This document shows positions 43,464 through 52,785 of a stretch of DNA of 64,000 bases, piece after piece. Under the pieces are notes generated by a model. The model was not told where the DNA came from and searched no databases. It saw nothing but the letters and a program-made list of their open reading frames with translations. How positions within the stretch are numbered: the first letter of the stretch is position 1; each line of letters opens with the position of its first letter. This stretch comes from Clostridium_AD sp050717545 (GTDB lineage: Bacteria; Bacillota; Clostridia; Clostridiales; Clostridiaceae): NCBI RefSeq assembly GCF_050717545.1, contig NZ_JBOITN010000035.1:1-64000 (forward strand). Reading direction: 5' to 3'. The translations under genes were made by a program, and so were the position numbers.

Positions 43464-44744
43464 TTAAAGTAATTTTTTAATATTATACAAAGAATTTTGT
43501 ACCAGCCAAGCTTGAGGGAAGTATTTGCCGATTGTCCAATAACTAACCCCGCCTAGCTTATAGTCATTAGCTGTCATAAGTTTAGCATTCATGCTTCGAG
43601 CATCTTCGAACCAAACTACGTGTTGTTTCTTATTAGAATCATAATAATTAAAATATGGTGCTTGGGAAGTAAGGTTATATTGAATTTTTGCATTTGTTCT
43701 TCTTGCAAGGTCCACGGCCTCTACATTGCCAAGTGCTTTTGCCGAAGTACCTTTTACCCAAGGTAAGGTCCAATCATAACCATAATTTGGTATTCCCATA
43801 AAAATCTTTTTACTTGGAATTACGGTTACAGCATAATCAAGGATTTTTTTAACTTCATTAAGTGGTGACACCGCAAGTGGAGGACCAGCAGTATATCCCC
43901 ATTCATAGGTCATTAAGATAACATGGTTTACCAGAGCTCCATGGACTGGATAATCATGAGCTTCATAAAGTAAGCCTTTTATATCACCAGATGGTTTAGG
44001 GGCTAAGGCGGTTGTAACAGGATAACCTAAAACTTTAAGTTTTGTTACTACTTTGCGTAGGAACGTATTATAGTTTTCTCTATCTTCTGGATAAATATAT
44101 TCCATATCTATATCTAAACCATAATAATTTTTAGTTTTTAAAGTGTTAATTATGTTATCTAATAATGTGTTTTGAACGGTTTGATTTGTAAGAATGGTAT
44201 TAGCTAGTGCACTATCAAATCCACCACCTTCCTTTAAATTTGTAATAACCATCATAGGGGCTACTTTAGCATTTCTAGCAGCTTGCACTAGGGGAACGTC
44301 ATTTATGCCTTTTAGAGATCCGTTAGGTTGCACCTGATAACTAAATATACTTAGGTATGTTAGATTCGGAAGAGTTTTAGCAAGAACATCCATAGATGTA
44401 CCTGGAAGTGCATAAGCATTAACTTCAATAGAACCTAATTTCTGTGTAGATGGTGGTATATTAATAATTTGACCAGGGTAAAGTATAATAGAGGTATTAA
44501 GAATAGGATTAGCATCATATAAATTTGCAATATTTACTCCGTAAGCTTTGGATATGCTATAGAGTGATTGACCAGGGAGAACTTTATGCTTTCGCGTTCC
44601 TTGTAATATAACAAGGGTTTGACCTACTACAAGCTGGGAAGGGTCATCAAGTTCATTATCTGAAGTAATTTTATTATATGAAACTCCATATAATCTAGAT
44701 ATACCATATAGGTTTTCACCACGTTTAACAACATGAATTATCAA
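43464..44744 (-). CDS. LysM-GH18 spore peptidoglycan hydrolase (SleL/YaaH-like)
   Basis: About 426 residues: two LysM domains (~2-46 IHVVKRGENLYGISRLYGVS; ~52-95 HKVLPGQSLYSISKAYGVN) and a glycoside hydrolase 18 barrel (~105-426) with the catalytic motif GLDIDMEY and substrate region MTYEWGYTAGPP. No signal peptide, as is common for spore-coat or cortex enzymes such as SleL/YaaH, which cut cortex muropeptides during germination. GTG 44753 overlaps the ribosome site; TTG 44744 is well spaced from AGAGGTG and begins the first LysM. No downstream germination genes seen. Confidence 0.9.
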   Translation of the reverse strand: MIIHVVKRGENLYGISRLYGVSYNKITSDNELDDPSQLVVGQTLVILQGTRKHKVLPGQSLYSISKAYGVNIANLYDANPILNTSIILYPGQIINIPPSTQKLGSIEVNAYALPGTSMDVLAKTLPNLTYLSIFSYQVQPNGSLKGINDVPLVQAARNAKVAPMMVITNLKEGGGFDSALANTILTNQTVQNTLLDNIINTLKTKNYYGLDIDMEYIYPEDRENYNTFLRKVVTKLKVLGYPVTTALAPKPSGDIKGLLYEAHDYPVHGALVNHVILMTYEWGYTAGPPLAVSPLNEVKKILDYAVTVIPSKKIFMGIPNYGYDWTLPWVKGTSAKALGNVEAVDLARRTNAKIQYNLTSQAPYFNYYDSNKKQHVVWFEDARSMNAKLMTANDYKLGGVSYWTIGKYFPQAWLVQNSLYNIKKLL

Positions 44745-45022
44745 AAAAATCACACCTCTTTTATTAATATAATTTAATATATGCTTAATGTTACAAGTGA
44801 GTTCATACTAATTGTATATTTTAATAGCATTATTATCTATAAATACATAATTTTATTAAAAAACTTGATTTATTTTCTTTAATAAACTAAAATTATTTTA
44901 TAGTGTTTTGACAAATTAATATAATTATAAATAACTATTGTAGCTGTTATTTCTATCAAGTGAATATAAGAGTGAACAATCAATAATTATTTTATTTAAG
45001 ATACATTCTAGGAGGAATATTA

Positions 45023-45121
45023 ATGGGAAAGATTTTATCGTTAGATTTAAGTAAAACAGTACCATATTTAGGTGAACATGGAATCGGTTTATTTTCACCC
45101 GATAAAGACTTTAAGAAATGA
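45023..45121 (+). pseudogene. Possible N-terminal remnant of glucose-6-phosphate isomerase
   Basis: A 32-codon frame with a strong GGAGGA ribosome site reads MGKILSLDLSKTVPYLGEHG before diverging and stopping. The first ~20 residues resemble the start of Firmicute Pgi as I remember it (short N-terminal strand, SLDLSK...EH). It overlaps the region just before yqxD, as if a deletion removed most of pgi. Tentative: it could also be a leader peptide. Confidence 0.35.
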
Positions 45122-45131
45122 GAAAAACTAT

Positions 45132-45572
45132 ATGAGAATTATTGTAGATGCAGATGGTTGCCCTGGTAAACACCTTATAGAAAAGGCAGCTAAGGAAAAT
45201 TCTATTGAACTCATTATGTATTGTGATATTAATCATGTTTTAAGCAGTGATTATGCCTCCATAAGATATGTTGATAGTGGATTCCAAACTGTTGATATGA
45301 AAGTAGCAAATGAAGCTAAACTAAATGATATAGTAATTACTCAAGATTTTGGTGTTGCTGCTATGGTTTTAGCCAAAGGTTCATTTGCTATAGGACCTAA
45401 AGGTCACATATATGATGATAAAAATATTGATAAATTATTATTTGAGAGGCATTTGTCAGGTAAGGCAAGACGTAGTGGTGGCAAAACCTATGGGCCAAAA
45501 AAACGAACGAATGAAGATGATGAAAAGCTTTATAACAATTTAATTAAATTAATTCTAAAAGCAAAACAATAG
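45132..45572 (+). CDS. yqxD: YaiI/YqxD (DUF188) family protein
   Basis: 146 residues from ATG 45132 (MRIIVDADGCPGK, the conserved N-terminus); a longer frame from 45072 exists but adds non-conserved residues. PIN-like fold with acidic motif IVDADGCP, IVITQDFGVAAMVLAKG and KARRSGGKTYGPKKRT. The function of the family is unsettled, possibly an RNA-related nuclease fold. The start lies 11 bases after the stop of the small frame upstream, which suggests translational coupling. Confidence 0.87.
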   Translation: MRIIVDADGCPGKHLIEKAAKENSIELIMYCDINHVLSSDYASIRYVDSGFQTVDMKVANEAKLNDIVITQDFGVAAMVLAKGSFAIGPKGHIYDDKNIDKLLFERHLSGKARRSGGKTYGPKKRTNEDDEKLYNNLIKLILKAKQ

Positions 45573-45615
45573 TATATAATTTATTAGTGTTTAGTGTTTA
45601 GTATTTTGAATAGGA

Positions 45616-45651
45616 AAATAGCTAGTAATGTACATTACTAGTTATTTTTAT
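45616..45651 (+). terminator. Terminator after yqxD
   Basis: AAATAGCTAGTAATGT and ACATTACTAGTTATTT pair across almost no loop, followed by TTATAAAATTTT. Confidence 0.75.
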
Positions 45652-45791
45652 AAAATTTTATAATATTAATAAAATTCACAATAACAAATTTAATACTATA
45701 AAGGCGTATAAAATTTAAAGTATTATTATTTTATAATAAAACCATGAAATTTTATGTCTATAAATAGAAGAAAAAAATTGGAATATATACT

Positions 45792-45819
45792 GTTACAAAT
45801 AATGTAAATATAGTATAAT
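45792..45819 (+). promoter_or_regulatory. Promoter of the three-Y repeat gene
   Basis: GTTACA (45792-45797), 16 bases, TATAAT (45814-45819). The rest of 45652-45896 is AT-rich with no further feature seen. Confidence 0.55.
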
Positions 45820-45896
45820 ATATCATTATAGACGCTAATTTAAAAAAATAGTAAATTAGTAATACATAGCTTATTTGTAAAGGCAGGTAAATTTAA

Positions 45897-47903
45897 ATGA
45901 ATGAAATGAATATATTGTTTAGCTTAGGTAAAATTGAAGAAAAATACAAAGAAATCGAGATAAGTGTTGAAAATAAAATAGAAGATAATTTAGATTATAA
46001 ATTTCTTGTAGGGCTTGAAGGAACGTGGACAACCTTAAAGAAATTAAGTAGCGATAGTGATGTTATATGGAAACCAGAAATAGATGGAAAATACTCTGTA
46101 ATGGTACAAGCTAAAAGGAAAAAAAGTAATAAACCTTTTGATTTTATGTCAAAAACGGATTATATAGTAGGGGATGCCTGCGAAAAACTAATAAAGGATA
46201 TTTACGTAGACAAGACCGAGATAGTGGTGGGTGAGAAGATTGCTTTATCAGTGGAAGCAATAAAAACACCTATAATGTACAGATATTGGGTGTGTGAAAA
46301 GGGAAATTGGATGCTTATAAAAGACTACTCTGCGGATAATATTCTTATTTGGACTTCGAAATATTCAGGACAGCAAGAGTTTTTGGTAGAATGCAAGAAT
46401 ATAGACTCAAAAAATGTGTTTGATGATTTTATGAAAATTGTATTTAATGTTAAGGCTATACAGCCATTAGAGATTATGGATTTTAAATGTTTAACAGAGA
46501 ATATATTAGTAGGTACAGAATTAGTCTTTGAAGTGGATGCGAAGTATGAAGACAATAGAATGGTTTTATATAAATTCATAAAAAAAAGTGCAGAGGGTGA
46601 TATAGTTTGCTTGCAAGATTATTCAACTAAGAAGTTAGTTAGCTATATCGAAGAAAAAAAAGGTGATTATAAACTGCTATGTATGGCAAAAGACATGTAT
46701 TCACTTCATGAGTTTGATGATAGGGCATTGATTAATTATAACGTACAACCTTATGAAGAAATAATTATTCAGAGTTTTACTAGTGATTTAAGCTCACCAC
46801 AGGAAAGTGATAGTCCTATTGTTTTCAAGTGTATAACGCGTGGTGGAAAAGACTTATTATACAAGTTCATGGTTAATGGCACAAAAAAAGAGGATTCTGG
46901 CTACATTAGAAAAAATAATTACACATGGACGCCCCAAAAGGCAGGAGAATATAAAATAAAATTATGGGTAAAGGATGCTTCTTTTAAAGGTGAATATGAG
47001 AAGGAAACCTCTTTTGATTTTTTAATTGATAAAATAGCAGGTGAAAATGTAATTATCGAAGATATAATTATAGATAAAAAAAATATAGTTTTAGTAGGTG
47101 AGACTGTTAATTTGACGGTTAAGGCAACAGGGGGAACTTCTTTAAGATATAGTTTTACGATTTCAAAGGATGATATAGAGACGGAGAAAATGTTATTTGG
47201 AGTCCATAATTTTGTACATTTTACGCCAGAAGAAGTAGGAAAATTTAAGCTTGAGATAAGAGTGAAAGATAAGTATTCTAGGAGAGAATACGATGCCCAT
47301 TCAGTGGTGTATATCGAGGCACTAGAATTCATTCCAGCTAAAATAGAATATGTTTTAATGCAATCTCGAATGTATTTTATGGTGGGAGATAGTATTTATC
47401 TTAAGGTTATAGATGAAAATACAGCAGATACAGTAATAAATTATATACTAAAAATAGATGGTCACTCGGTAGAACAAACAGGTTTTGTAGAGGATAAAAA
47501 TTATGATATTAAACCTAAATGCAGTGGAACATATTTAATAGAGGTTTTGGCTAAGAATAAAAAGAGTACAGAGGGTTATGATTGTAAGAAGGAAATAAAA
47601 ATAGAAGTACATGATGGGTTACCTATAACTGGTACAAAAATTCTATGTGATAGCGTAAGTTTTAAAGTTAATGAAACAATAACTTTTGGTGCTCAGAGTA
47701 ATGGTGGCAAGGAAGTAGTATATGAGTTCTACCTTATGGAAAAAGGAGACTGGAGTTTAGTTCAAAAGTTTAGCAGGAAAGATGATTATATATTTATGCC
47801 TTTTAGTGCAGGAACATATAAATTGCTAGTATTATCAAAAAGTTTTTATAAGAGTATTTCATATGAAGATTATGATATACTAGAGATAGATGTAAAAGAA
47901 TAA
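45897..47903 (+). CDS. Cytoplasmic protein of seven three-Y (Y_Y_Y)-type repeats
   Basis: 668 residues made almost entirely of about seven repeats of ~90 residues. Each has a strand KFLVGLEGTWTTLKKLS or equivalent (YRYWVCEKGNWMLIKDYS, YKFMVNGTKKEDSGY, YEFYLMEKGDWSLVQKFS), a W.P...G.Y hinge (VIWKPEIDGKYSVMVQAKRK, YTWTPQKAGEYKIKLWVKD) and a Y/D-rich end. This is the layout of triple-tyrosine beta-sandwich domains. There is no signal peptide, membrane helix or catalytic domain, which is odd, as these domains are usually extracytoplasmic sensor parts. Function unknown. Confidence 0.75.
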   Translation: MNEMNILFSLGKIEEKYKEIEISVENKIEDNLDYKFLVGLEGTWTTLKKLSSDSDVIWKPEIDGKYSVMVQAKRKKSNKPFDFMSKTDYIVGDACEKLIKDIYVDKTEIVVGEKIALSVEAIKTPIMYRYWVCEKGNWMLIKDYSADNILIWTSKYSGQQEFLVECKNIDSKNVFDDFMKIVFNVKAIQPLEIMDFKCLTENILVGTELVFEVDAKYEDNRMVLYKFIKKSAEGDIVCLQDYSTKKLVSYIEEKKGDYKLLCMAKDMYSLHEFDDRALINYNVQPYEEIIIQSFTSDLSSPQESDSPIVFKCITRGGKDLLYKFMVNGTKKEDSGYIRKNNYTWTPQKAGEYKIKLWVKDASFKGEYEKETSFDFLIDKIAGENVIIEDIIIDKKNIVLVGETVNLTVKATGGTSLRYSFTISKDDIETEKMLFGVHNFVHFTPEEVGKFKLEIRVKDKYSRREYDAHSVVYIEALEFIPAKIEYVLMQSRMYFMVGDSIYLKVIDENTADTVINYILKIDGHSVEQTGFVEDKNYDIKPKCSGTYLIEVLAKNKKSTEGYDCKKEIKIEVHDGLPITGTKILCDSVSFKVNETITFGAQSNGGKEVVYEFYLMEKGDWSLVQKFSRKDDYIFMPFSAGTYKLLVLSKSFYKSISYEDYDILEIDVKE

Positions 47904-47906
47904 ATT

Positions 47907-47934
47907 TAAAACAGCTTTTAGAGGCTGTTTTTTT
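47907..47934 (+). terminator. Terminator after the three-Y repeat gene
   Basis: AAACAGC and GCTGTTT with a TTTTAGAG loop, followed by seven T. Confidence 0.85.
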
Positions 47935-48008
47935 CTGTGAGTAAAAAATTCAATATTTATAAATGATTTTTACATGAAGGTTTAAGAAATATTAAGGAGA
48001 TGAATTGT

Positions 48009-48725
48009 ATGGAAAGAATAGATAAAATATTATCTAACTTAGGTCATGGAACAAGAAAAGAAGTAAAAGCAATATTAAAAAAGGGTAAAGTAGAGATAGA
48101 TGGAGTTATAATTTCTGATAATGCTATGAAAATTGACCCGGATAAGGCAATAATAAAGGTATCTGGCGAGGAAATTAATTATAGAAAATACATATACTTA
48201 ATTATGAATAAGCCAGCTGGAGTGGTTTCGGCGACTGTAGATAAACATGATGAAACTGTAATTGATTTAATAGACGACGAGTATCGTGCTTTTGATCCAT
48301 TTCCTATAGGTAGACTGGATAGGGATACTGTAGGGCTTATATTAATTACTAATGATGGTGAATTAAATCATAAGTTAATAGCACCTAAAAATCATGTAGA
48401 CAAGGTATATTATGCAGAAATCAATAAATTTGTTGAGCAAAGTGATGTTGATGCGTTCAAGAAAGGTGTTGTAATAGACGATGGATATAAATGTATGCCT
48501 TCAGTATTAGAAATATTAAATGCAGATGATAATGGAGCTGAAGTAATGGTTACTATACAAGAAGGTAAATTTCATCAAGTAAAAAGGATGTTTGAAAGTG
48601 TAGAAAAGAAAGTTGTATTTTTAAAAAGGGTTAGTTTTGGACCATTAAAATTAGAGGATAACTTAGAAGAAGGGAAATGTAGAGAATTGTCGGAAAAAGA
48701 GATAAGTTTATTGAAACAAGTTTAA
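48009..48725 (+). CDS. 16S rRNA pseudouridine(516) synthase, RsuA/RluB family
   Basis: 238 residues. S4-like domain (~1-60: ERIDKILSNLGHGTRKEVKAIL), then the pseudouridine synthase core with catalytic Asp in PIGRLDRDTVGLILITNDG and later YYAEIN and EGKFHQVKRMF. Isomerises one uridine in rRNA. AAGGAG at 47995-48000 fits ATG 48009; ATG 48000 overlaps it. RsuA against RluB/RluF cannot be fully resolved by eye, but VSATVDKHDETVIDL favours RsuA. Confidence 0.88.
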   Translation: MERIDKILSNLGHGTRKEVKAILKKGKVEIDGVIISDNAMKIDPDKAIIKVSGEEINYRKYIYLIMNKPAGVVSATVDKHDETVIDLIDDEYRAFDPFPIGRLDRDTVGLILITNDGELNHKLIAPKNHVDKVYYAEINKFVEQSDVDAFKKGVVIDDGYKCMPSVLEILNADDNGAEVMVTIQEGKFHQVKRMFESVEKKVVFLKRVSFGPLKLEDNLEEGKCRELSEKEISLLKQV

Positions 48726-48843
48726 TTTAGCAGGAATATGGTTATTTTAGCATTTAATGTGAAATTTTTAGCAAGAATGAATAAAATATGAACAAAATAC
48801 CATTTTGTTAAAAATAATTTACAACAATAATTGCCAAAACTAC

Positions 48844-48872
48844 TTGCAAATATGAGCTAAATTTAATATAAT
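48844..48872 (+). promoter_or_regulatory. Promoter of the small RNA copy 3
   Basis: TTGCAA (48844-48849), exactly 17 bases, perfect TATAAT (48867-48872). No reading frame follows, only the C-rich-loop RNA and its terminator. Confidence 0.78.
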
Positions 48873-48879
48873 TAAGAAG

Positions 48880-48956
48880 TAAAGATAAATAGAGAGATAA
48901 ATAGCCCCCTTTTTATTTGTTATAAAGCAGCCCACCCCCAAGGGCTGCTTTATTTT
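48880..48956 (+). ncRNA. C-rich-loop small RNA, copy 3 (own promoter and terminator)
   Basis: A ~77-base predicted transcript. AAATA (48899-48903) pairs with TATTT (48914-48918) to expose GCCCCCTTTT, then AAAGCAGCCC (48924-48933)/GGGCTGCTTT (48942-48951) forms the terminator. Compared with copies at 9.1 and 43.3 kb the stem sequence differs but pairing, the GCCCCC loop and the terminator distance are kept, which supports a real structured RNA family. Its terminator loop also holds CCACCCCCAA, a second C run. Confidence 0.72.
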
Positions 48957-49012
48957 GTAGAAAAAAGTCGATTTATGTGAAGAATTTTTAATATAATATA
49001 GTTTGACAAAAG

Positions 49013-49053
49013 TGCCCACATTAAATAAATCTATTTAATGTGGGCATTTTTAT
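49013..49053. terminator. Very strong hairpin without an upstream gene
   Basis: TGCCCACATTAAATA (49013-49027) and TATTTAATGTGGGCA (49032-49046) form a perfect 15-pair stem, followed by TTTTTATT. It stands 60 bases beyond another terminator with only TTGACA (49003-49008) between, so it may end a very short transcript or stop read-through into rnr. Confidence 0.8.
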
Positions 49054-49247
49054 TGGGAAATAGGGAAGTATATAAGAATATAGTATATACTAGACGATTT
49101 TTTTGGATTATAATAAAAGTGAGTAAATATAGAAACACATGAATAAATTAACAGGGCGATAGATAAAAAAACTAAAGTAATAATAAATATTTTTTAGTAT
49201 AATTAGAAAAAATATTAAGTATAAAGAAATAGACAGGAGGAAATTTA

Positions 49248-51488
49248 ATGGAAATAAAGGAAACCTTAATTGATTTTATGAAAGATCCAGCATATAAACC
49301 TATGAAAACAGGAGAGCTTTATAAAATCTTTGATATTAAGAAAAAAGATATGAAAGGATTCGCAGCAATGCTTGTAGAGATGGAACAAGACGGTGATATA
49401 GCTAAAACAGATAATGGATGTTACGGTACGCCAGAGAAGATGGGTCTTGTAGTAGGTAAATATCAGGGACATCAAAGAGGTTTTGGGTTTGTAATAGCAG
49501 AAGTAGAAAGGCCAGATGTATTTATTCCAGCAGATAATGTAAATGGAGCAATGAATGGTGATAAGGTTCTTGCGAAAATTATAAAAGAAGAAAATGGTGG
49601 CAAGAAATGTGAAGGTGAAATTGCAAAGGTAATAGAAAGGTTTAACAAAACAATAATAGGGATTTATCAAGATAGCAGTAATTTTGGATTTGTAGTAGCT
49701 GATGATAAGAGGATAGCTCAAGATATATTTATTCCTAAAGCAGATAGACTTGGTGCCAAAACAGGGCAAATAGTAATAGCTGAAATGACCCAGTGGCCAG
49801 AAAAAAAGAGAAATCCAGAAGGAAAAATTATTGAAGTTCTAGGAAACAAAGGCGACACAGGTATTGATATTCTAACTATAATTAAAAAACATAAATTGCC
49901 AGAGGAGTTTCCGCCAAATGTTGAAGCTTATGCTGATAATATAGCTGAAGAAATTCCGAAAGAAGAATACGCTAGAAGGAAAGATTTAAGAGATTTAACT
50001 ATGATAACTATAGATGGAGAAGATGCTAAAGATCTAGATGATGCTGTGTCTATCCAGGTTTTAGAAAATGGCAACTATCGTTTAGGAGTTCATATAGCAG
50101 ATGTTTCTCATTACGTTAAAGAGAAAAATCCTCTAGACAAAGAAGCTTTTAAACGAGCAACTTCAGTGTATCTTATTGATAGGGTTATACCAATGCTTCC
50201 TAAAAAATTATCTAATGGAGTATGTAGTTTAAATCCTAAAGTAGATAGACTTGCTCTTACTTGTTTTATGGAAATAGATAGTCACGGTAAAACCGTTGAT
50301 CATGAAATAGTTGAAAGTATTATAAAAACTAATGAGAGAATGACTTATACTGATGTTACTAAAATATTAAGAGACAAGGACGAGGAAACAATCAAAAGAT
50401 ATGAGTATCTATATGAAGACTTTAAACACATGGAGGAATTATGTGGCATTCTTAATAAAAAGAGAATGGGTAGAGGAGCTATAGATTTCGATTTTGATGA
50501 GTGTAAGATAATATTAAATGAACTAGGAAAACCTGTAGATATTGTACCTTATGAAAGAGCGATTGCAAATAGAGTGGTTGAAGAATTTATGTTAACGGCC
50601 AATGAAACCGTGGCTGAACATTTCTTCTGGTTAAATACACCGTTTGTATATAGAATCCATGAGGACCCAGATGAAGAAAAACTAATGAGATTTAGTGAAT
50701 TTGCACATAACTTAGGATATGGTATGAAGTGGGGAAAGGATATTCATCCTAGAATGCTTCAAGAAGTAATAGCAAAAGTAAAAGGTAAAAAAGAAGAAAT
50801 GGTACTTAGCACATTATTACTTCGTTCTATGATGAAAGCAAAATATTCTCCAGAATGTGTTGGTCATTTTGGGTTAGCATCTAAATATTATTGCCACTTT
50901 ACATCGCCAATTAGAAGATATCCTGATTTAATGATCCATAGGATAATTAAAGAAGTTATAAATGGTGGATTAAGTAATGCTAGAACAGAAAGATTAACTA
51001 AAGAAGTAGAAATAGCATCAAAACAATCCTCAGATATGGAAAGAGTAGCTATGGAAGCTGAGAGAGAAGTAGATGACTTAAAGAAAGCAGAATACATGAG
51101 CGAGAGAATTGGTGTGGAGTATGATGGTATTATTTCGTCAGTAACTAATTTTGGATTGTTTATAGAACTTCCCAATACTATTGAAGGATTAATCCATATG
51201 ACTAGCTTAAATGATGATTATTATGTCTTTGATGAAAGACATTTAACTCTCATTGGTGAGAGGACTAAAAAGATGTATAAATTAGGAGAAGAAGTAAGAG
51301 TTATAGTTAGTAAAGTTGACTTAACTTCTCATGATGTTTTCTTTGAATTTGTTGAAAAAGAAGAGGAAGATGAAGAAATAGAAGCAGGAGAAGAAGTAGA
51401 AGAAGGGGAATATACTGTTCGTGATTTAAATGATCTTATAGATGAAGATGATGAAACAAAAGAAGAAGAAGATTACGTAACAGAATAA
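49248..51488 (+). CDS. rnr: Ribonuclease R
   Basis: 746 residues. Two N-terminal cold-shock/OB domains (KYQGHQRGFGFVIAEVERPDVFIP; IYQDSSNFGFVVADD), RNB catalytic domain (~240-570) with the acidic DGEDAKDLDDAV site, C-terminal S1 domain (~625-705: EYDGIISSVTNFGLFIELPN) and an acidic tail. A 3'-5' exonuclease that also works with tmRNA on stalled messages; its neighbours smpB and ssrA match that role. AGGAGG ribosome site. Confidence 0.97.
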   Translation: MEIKETLIDFMKDPAYKPMKTGELYKIFDIKKKDMKGFAAMLVEMEQDGDIAKTDNGCYGTPEKMGLVVGKYQGHQRGFGFVIAEVERPDVFIPADNVNGAMNGDKVLAKIIKEENGGKKCEGEIAKVIERFNKTIIGIYQDSSNFGFVVADDKRIAQDIFIPKADRLGAKTGQIVIAEMTQWPEKKRNPEGKIIEVLGNKGDTGIDILTIIKKHKLPEEFPPNVEAYADNIAEEIPKEEYARRKDLRDLTMITIDGEDAKDLDDAVSIQVLENGNYRLGVHIADVSHYVKEKNPLDKEAFKRATSVYLIDRVIPMLPKKLSNGVCSLNPKVDRLALTCFMEIDSHGKTVDHEIVESIIKTNERMTYTDVTKILRDKDEETIKRYEYLYEDFKHMEELCGILNKKRMGRGAIDFDFDECKIILNELGKPVDIVPYERAIANRVVEEFMLTANETVAEHFFWLNTPFVYRIHEDPDEEKLMRFSEFAHNLGYGMKWGKDIHPRMLQEVIAKVKGKKEEMVLSTLLLRSMMKAKYSPECVGHFGLASKYYCHFTSPIRRYPDLMIHRIIKEVINGGLSNARTERLTKEVEIASKQSSDMERVAMEAEREVDDLKKAEYMSERIGVEYDGIISSVTNFGLFIELPNTIEGLIHMTSLNDDYYVFDERHLTLIGERTKKMYKLGEEVRVIVSKVDLTSHDVFFEFVEKEEEDEEIEAGEEVEEGEYTVRDLNDLIDEDDETKEEEDYVTE

Positions 51489-51499
51489 AATTGAAATTG

Positions 51500-51536
51500 C
51501 GGAAGGAGAATTATATGCTCCTTCCGTGTATTTTAG
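51500..51536 (+). terminator. Terminator after rnr
   Basis: CGGAAGGAG (51500-51508) pairs with CTCCTTCCG (51518-51526), then TGTATTTT. Confidence 0.8.
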
Positions 51537-51654
51537 TTGAAAGTTGCAGCACGCTGCGCGCGAATAATCCATCTGTTCTTGAAATAGAGCATGGTATAGA
51601 GTATAATTATAAGTAATATTAAACTATGTTAATAAGAAAAAAGCAGGTGAAATT

Positions 51655-52122
51655 ATGGCAAAGAAATCAGGAAACAAAACACTAGCGGAGAATAAGAAAG
51701 CAAGACATGATTATTTTATAGAGGAAGCAATGGAAGCTGGTATAGCGCTTGTTGGTACAGAAGTAAAGTCTATTAGAGCGGGAAAAGCGAACTTAAGAGA
51801 TAGTTATGCAGATGTTATAAATGGTGAAGTATTTATAAAAAATATGCATGTTAGTCATTACGAAAATGGAAATCAATTTAATACTGATCCATTAAGAGTA
51901 AGAAAATTATTGCTGCATAAAGTACAAATAGAAAAACTAGCATCATTTACGTCTCAAAAAGGTTTTACACTAGTTCCATTATCCCTTTATCTCAAAGATA
52001 CTAAGGTAAAAGTTAATCTCGGCGTTGTTCGCGGTAAAAAAGATTATGATAAGAGAGATGCACTGCTTGAAAAAGATGCTAAGAGAGACATGGACAGACA
52101 GATGAAAGAAAGAAATAGATAA
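51655..52122 (+). CDS. smpB: SsrA-binding protein SmpB
   Basis: 155 residues, normal length. ENKKARHDYFIEEAMEAGIAL, TEVKSIRAGKANLRDSY, and the basic C-terminal tail that enters the ribosome decoding centre (GKKDYDKRDALLEKDAKRD). Delivers tmRNA to stalled ribosomes. Lies 223 bases before ssrA, as in many Firmicutes. Confidence 0.98.
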   Translation: MAKKSGNKTLAENKKARHDYFIEEAMEAGIALVGTEVKSIRAGKANLRDSYADVINGEVFIKNMHVSHYENGNQFNTDPLRVRKLLLHKVQIEKLASFTSQKGFTLVPLSLYLKDTKVKVNLGVVRGKKDYDKRDALLEKDAKRDMDRQMKERNR

Positions 52123-52344
52123 CAAGAAATAATGAACTTATATTCCAGAATATTAGCACTTGATAAAGGATATAATATAGTGTATCATAGAGGATACAGT
52201 AAGTAATAAACAAATTAATTTAAGTTACTATTTAATTAATTCACGGGTCATAAAATTTAATAAATAAATTTGCGTAATACAGGTAATAATTTCTCCACAT
52301 TATTACTACAAAAGATTTAGGAAATATTAATCTTTTGACATTCA

Positions 52345-52697
52345 GGGGGCGTACTTGGTTTCGACGGGGGTACGTTGCATCGAGGAAGCGAGTCGAGGGA
52401 ACCTATGGACCCGCGTTAAAAAACTATTGGAACAATTTAAACGCAAACGATAATTTAGCACTAGCAGCTTAGACTGCTACGTCTTACCTTAGATGACCGC
52501 GACTTAGGATAGGGCGCCGACAGCGGTGAACCGAGTCCGGGAAAGCTTTGACCTGGAAACGGAAAATATGAAGCTACTGAAGCGTGAATCTCGTTAGTAA
52601 GAGTCACATGGAGGGAATGTTAAAGTACTAACTATGCTCGTAGATGCCTAGGTGTTATGGCTTTCGGACAGGGGTTCGACACCCCTCGCCTCCACCA
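52345..52697 (+). ncRNA. ssrA: tmRNA (SsrA)
   Basis: The 5' acceptor GGGGGCG (52345-52351) pairs with CGCCTCC before the encoded CCA end at 52697. TTTCGACGGGGGT and GGGGTTCGACACCCCTCGCC are the usual tRNA-like D- and T-arm parts. The resume codon region at ~52443 reads GCA AAC GAT AAT TTA GCA CTA GCA GCT TAG, giving the tag ANDNLALAA. Pseudoknot stems lie between. No upstream gene between smpB and ssrA is seen. Confidence 0.98.
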
Positions 52698-52724
52698 TAA
52701 TAAAACAACAAGTTTGATACAATG

Positions 52725-52759
52725 GAAAATCCTTGATTCAGGGGTTTTCGTTGTTTTTT
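52725..52759 (+). terminator. tmRNA terminator
   Basis: GAAAATCC (52725-52732)/GGGTTTTC with an outer AAAACAAC (52702-52709)/GTTGTTTT pair, followed by T. Confidence 0.8.
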
Positions 52760-52785
52760 GGGTTAAAGTGCAGTGTGAAGATATA

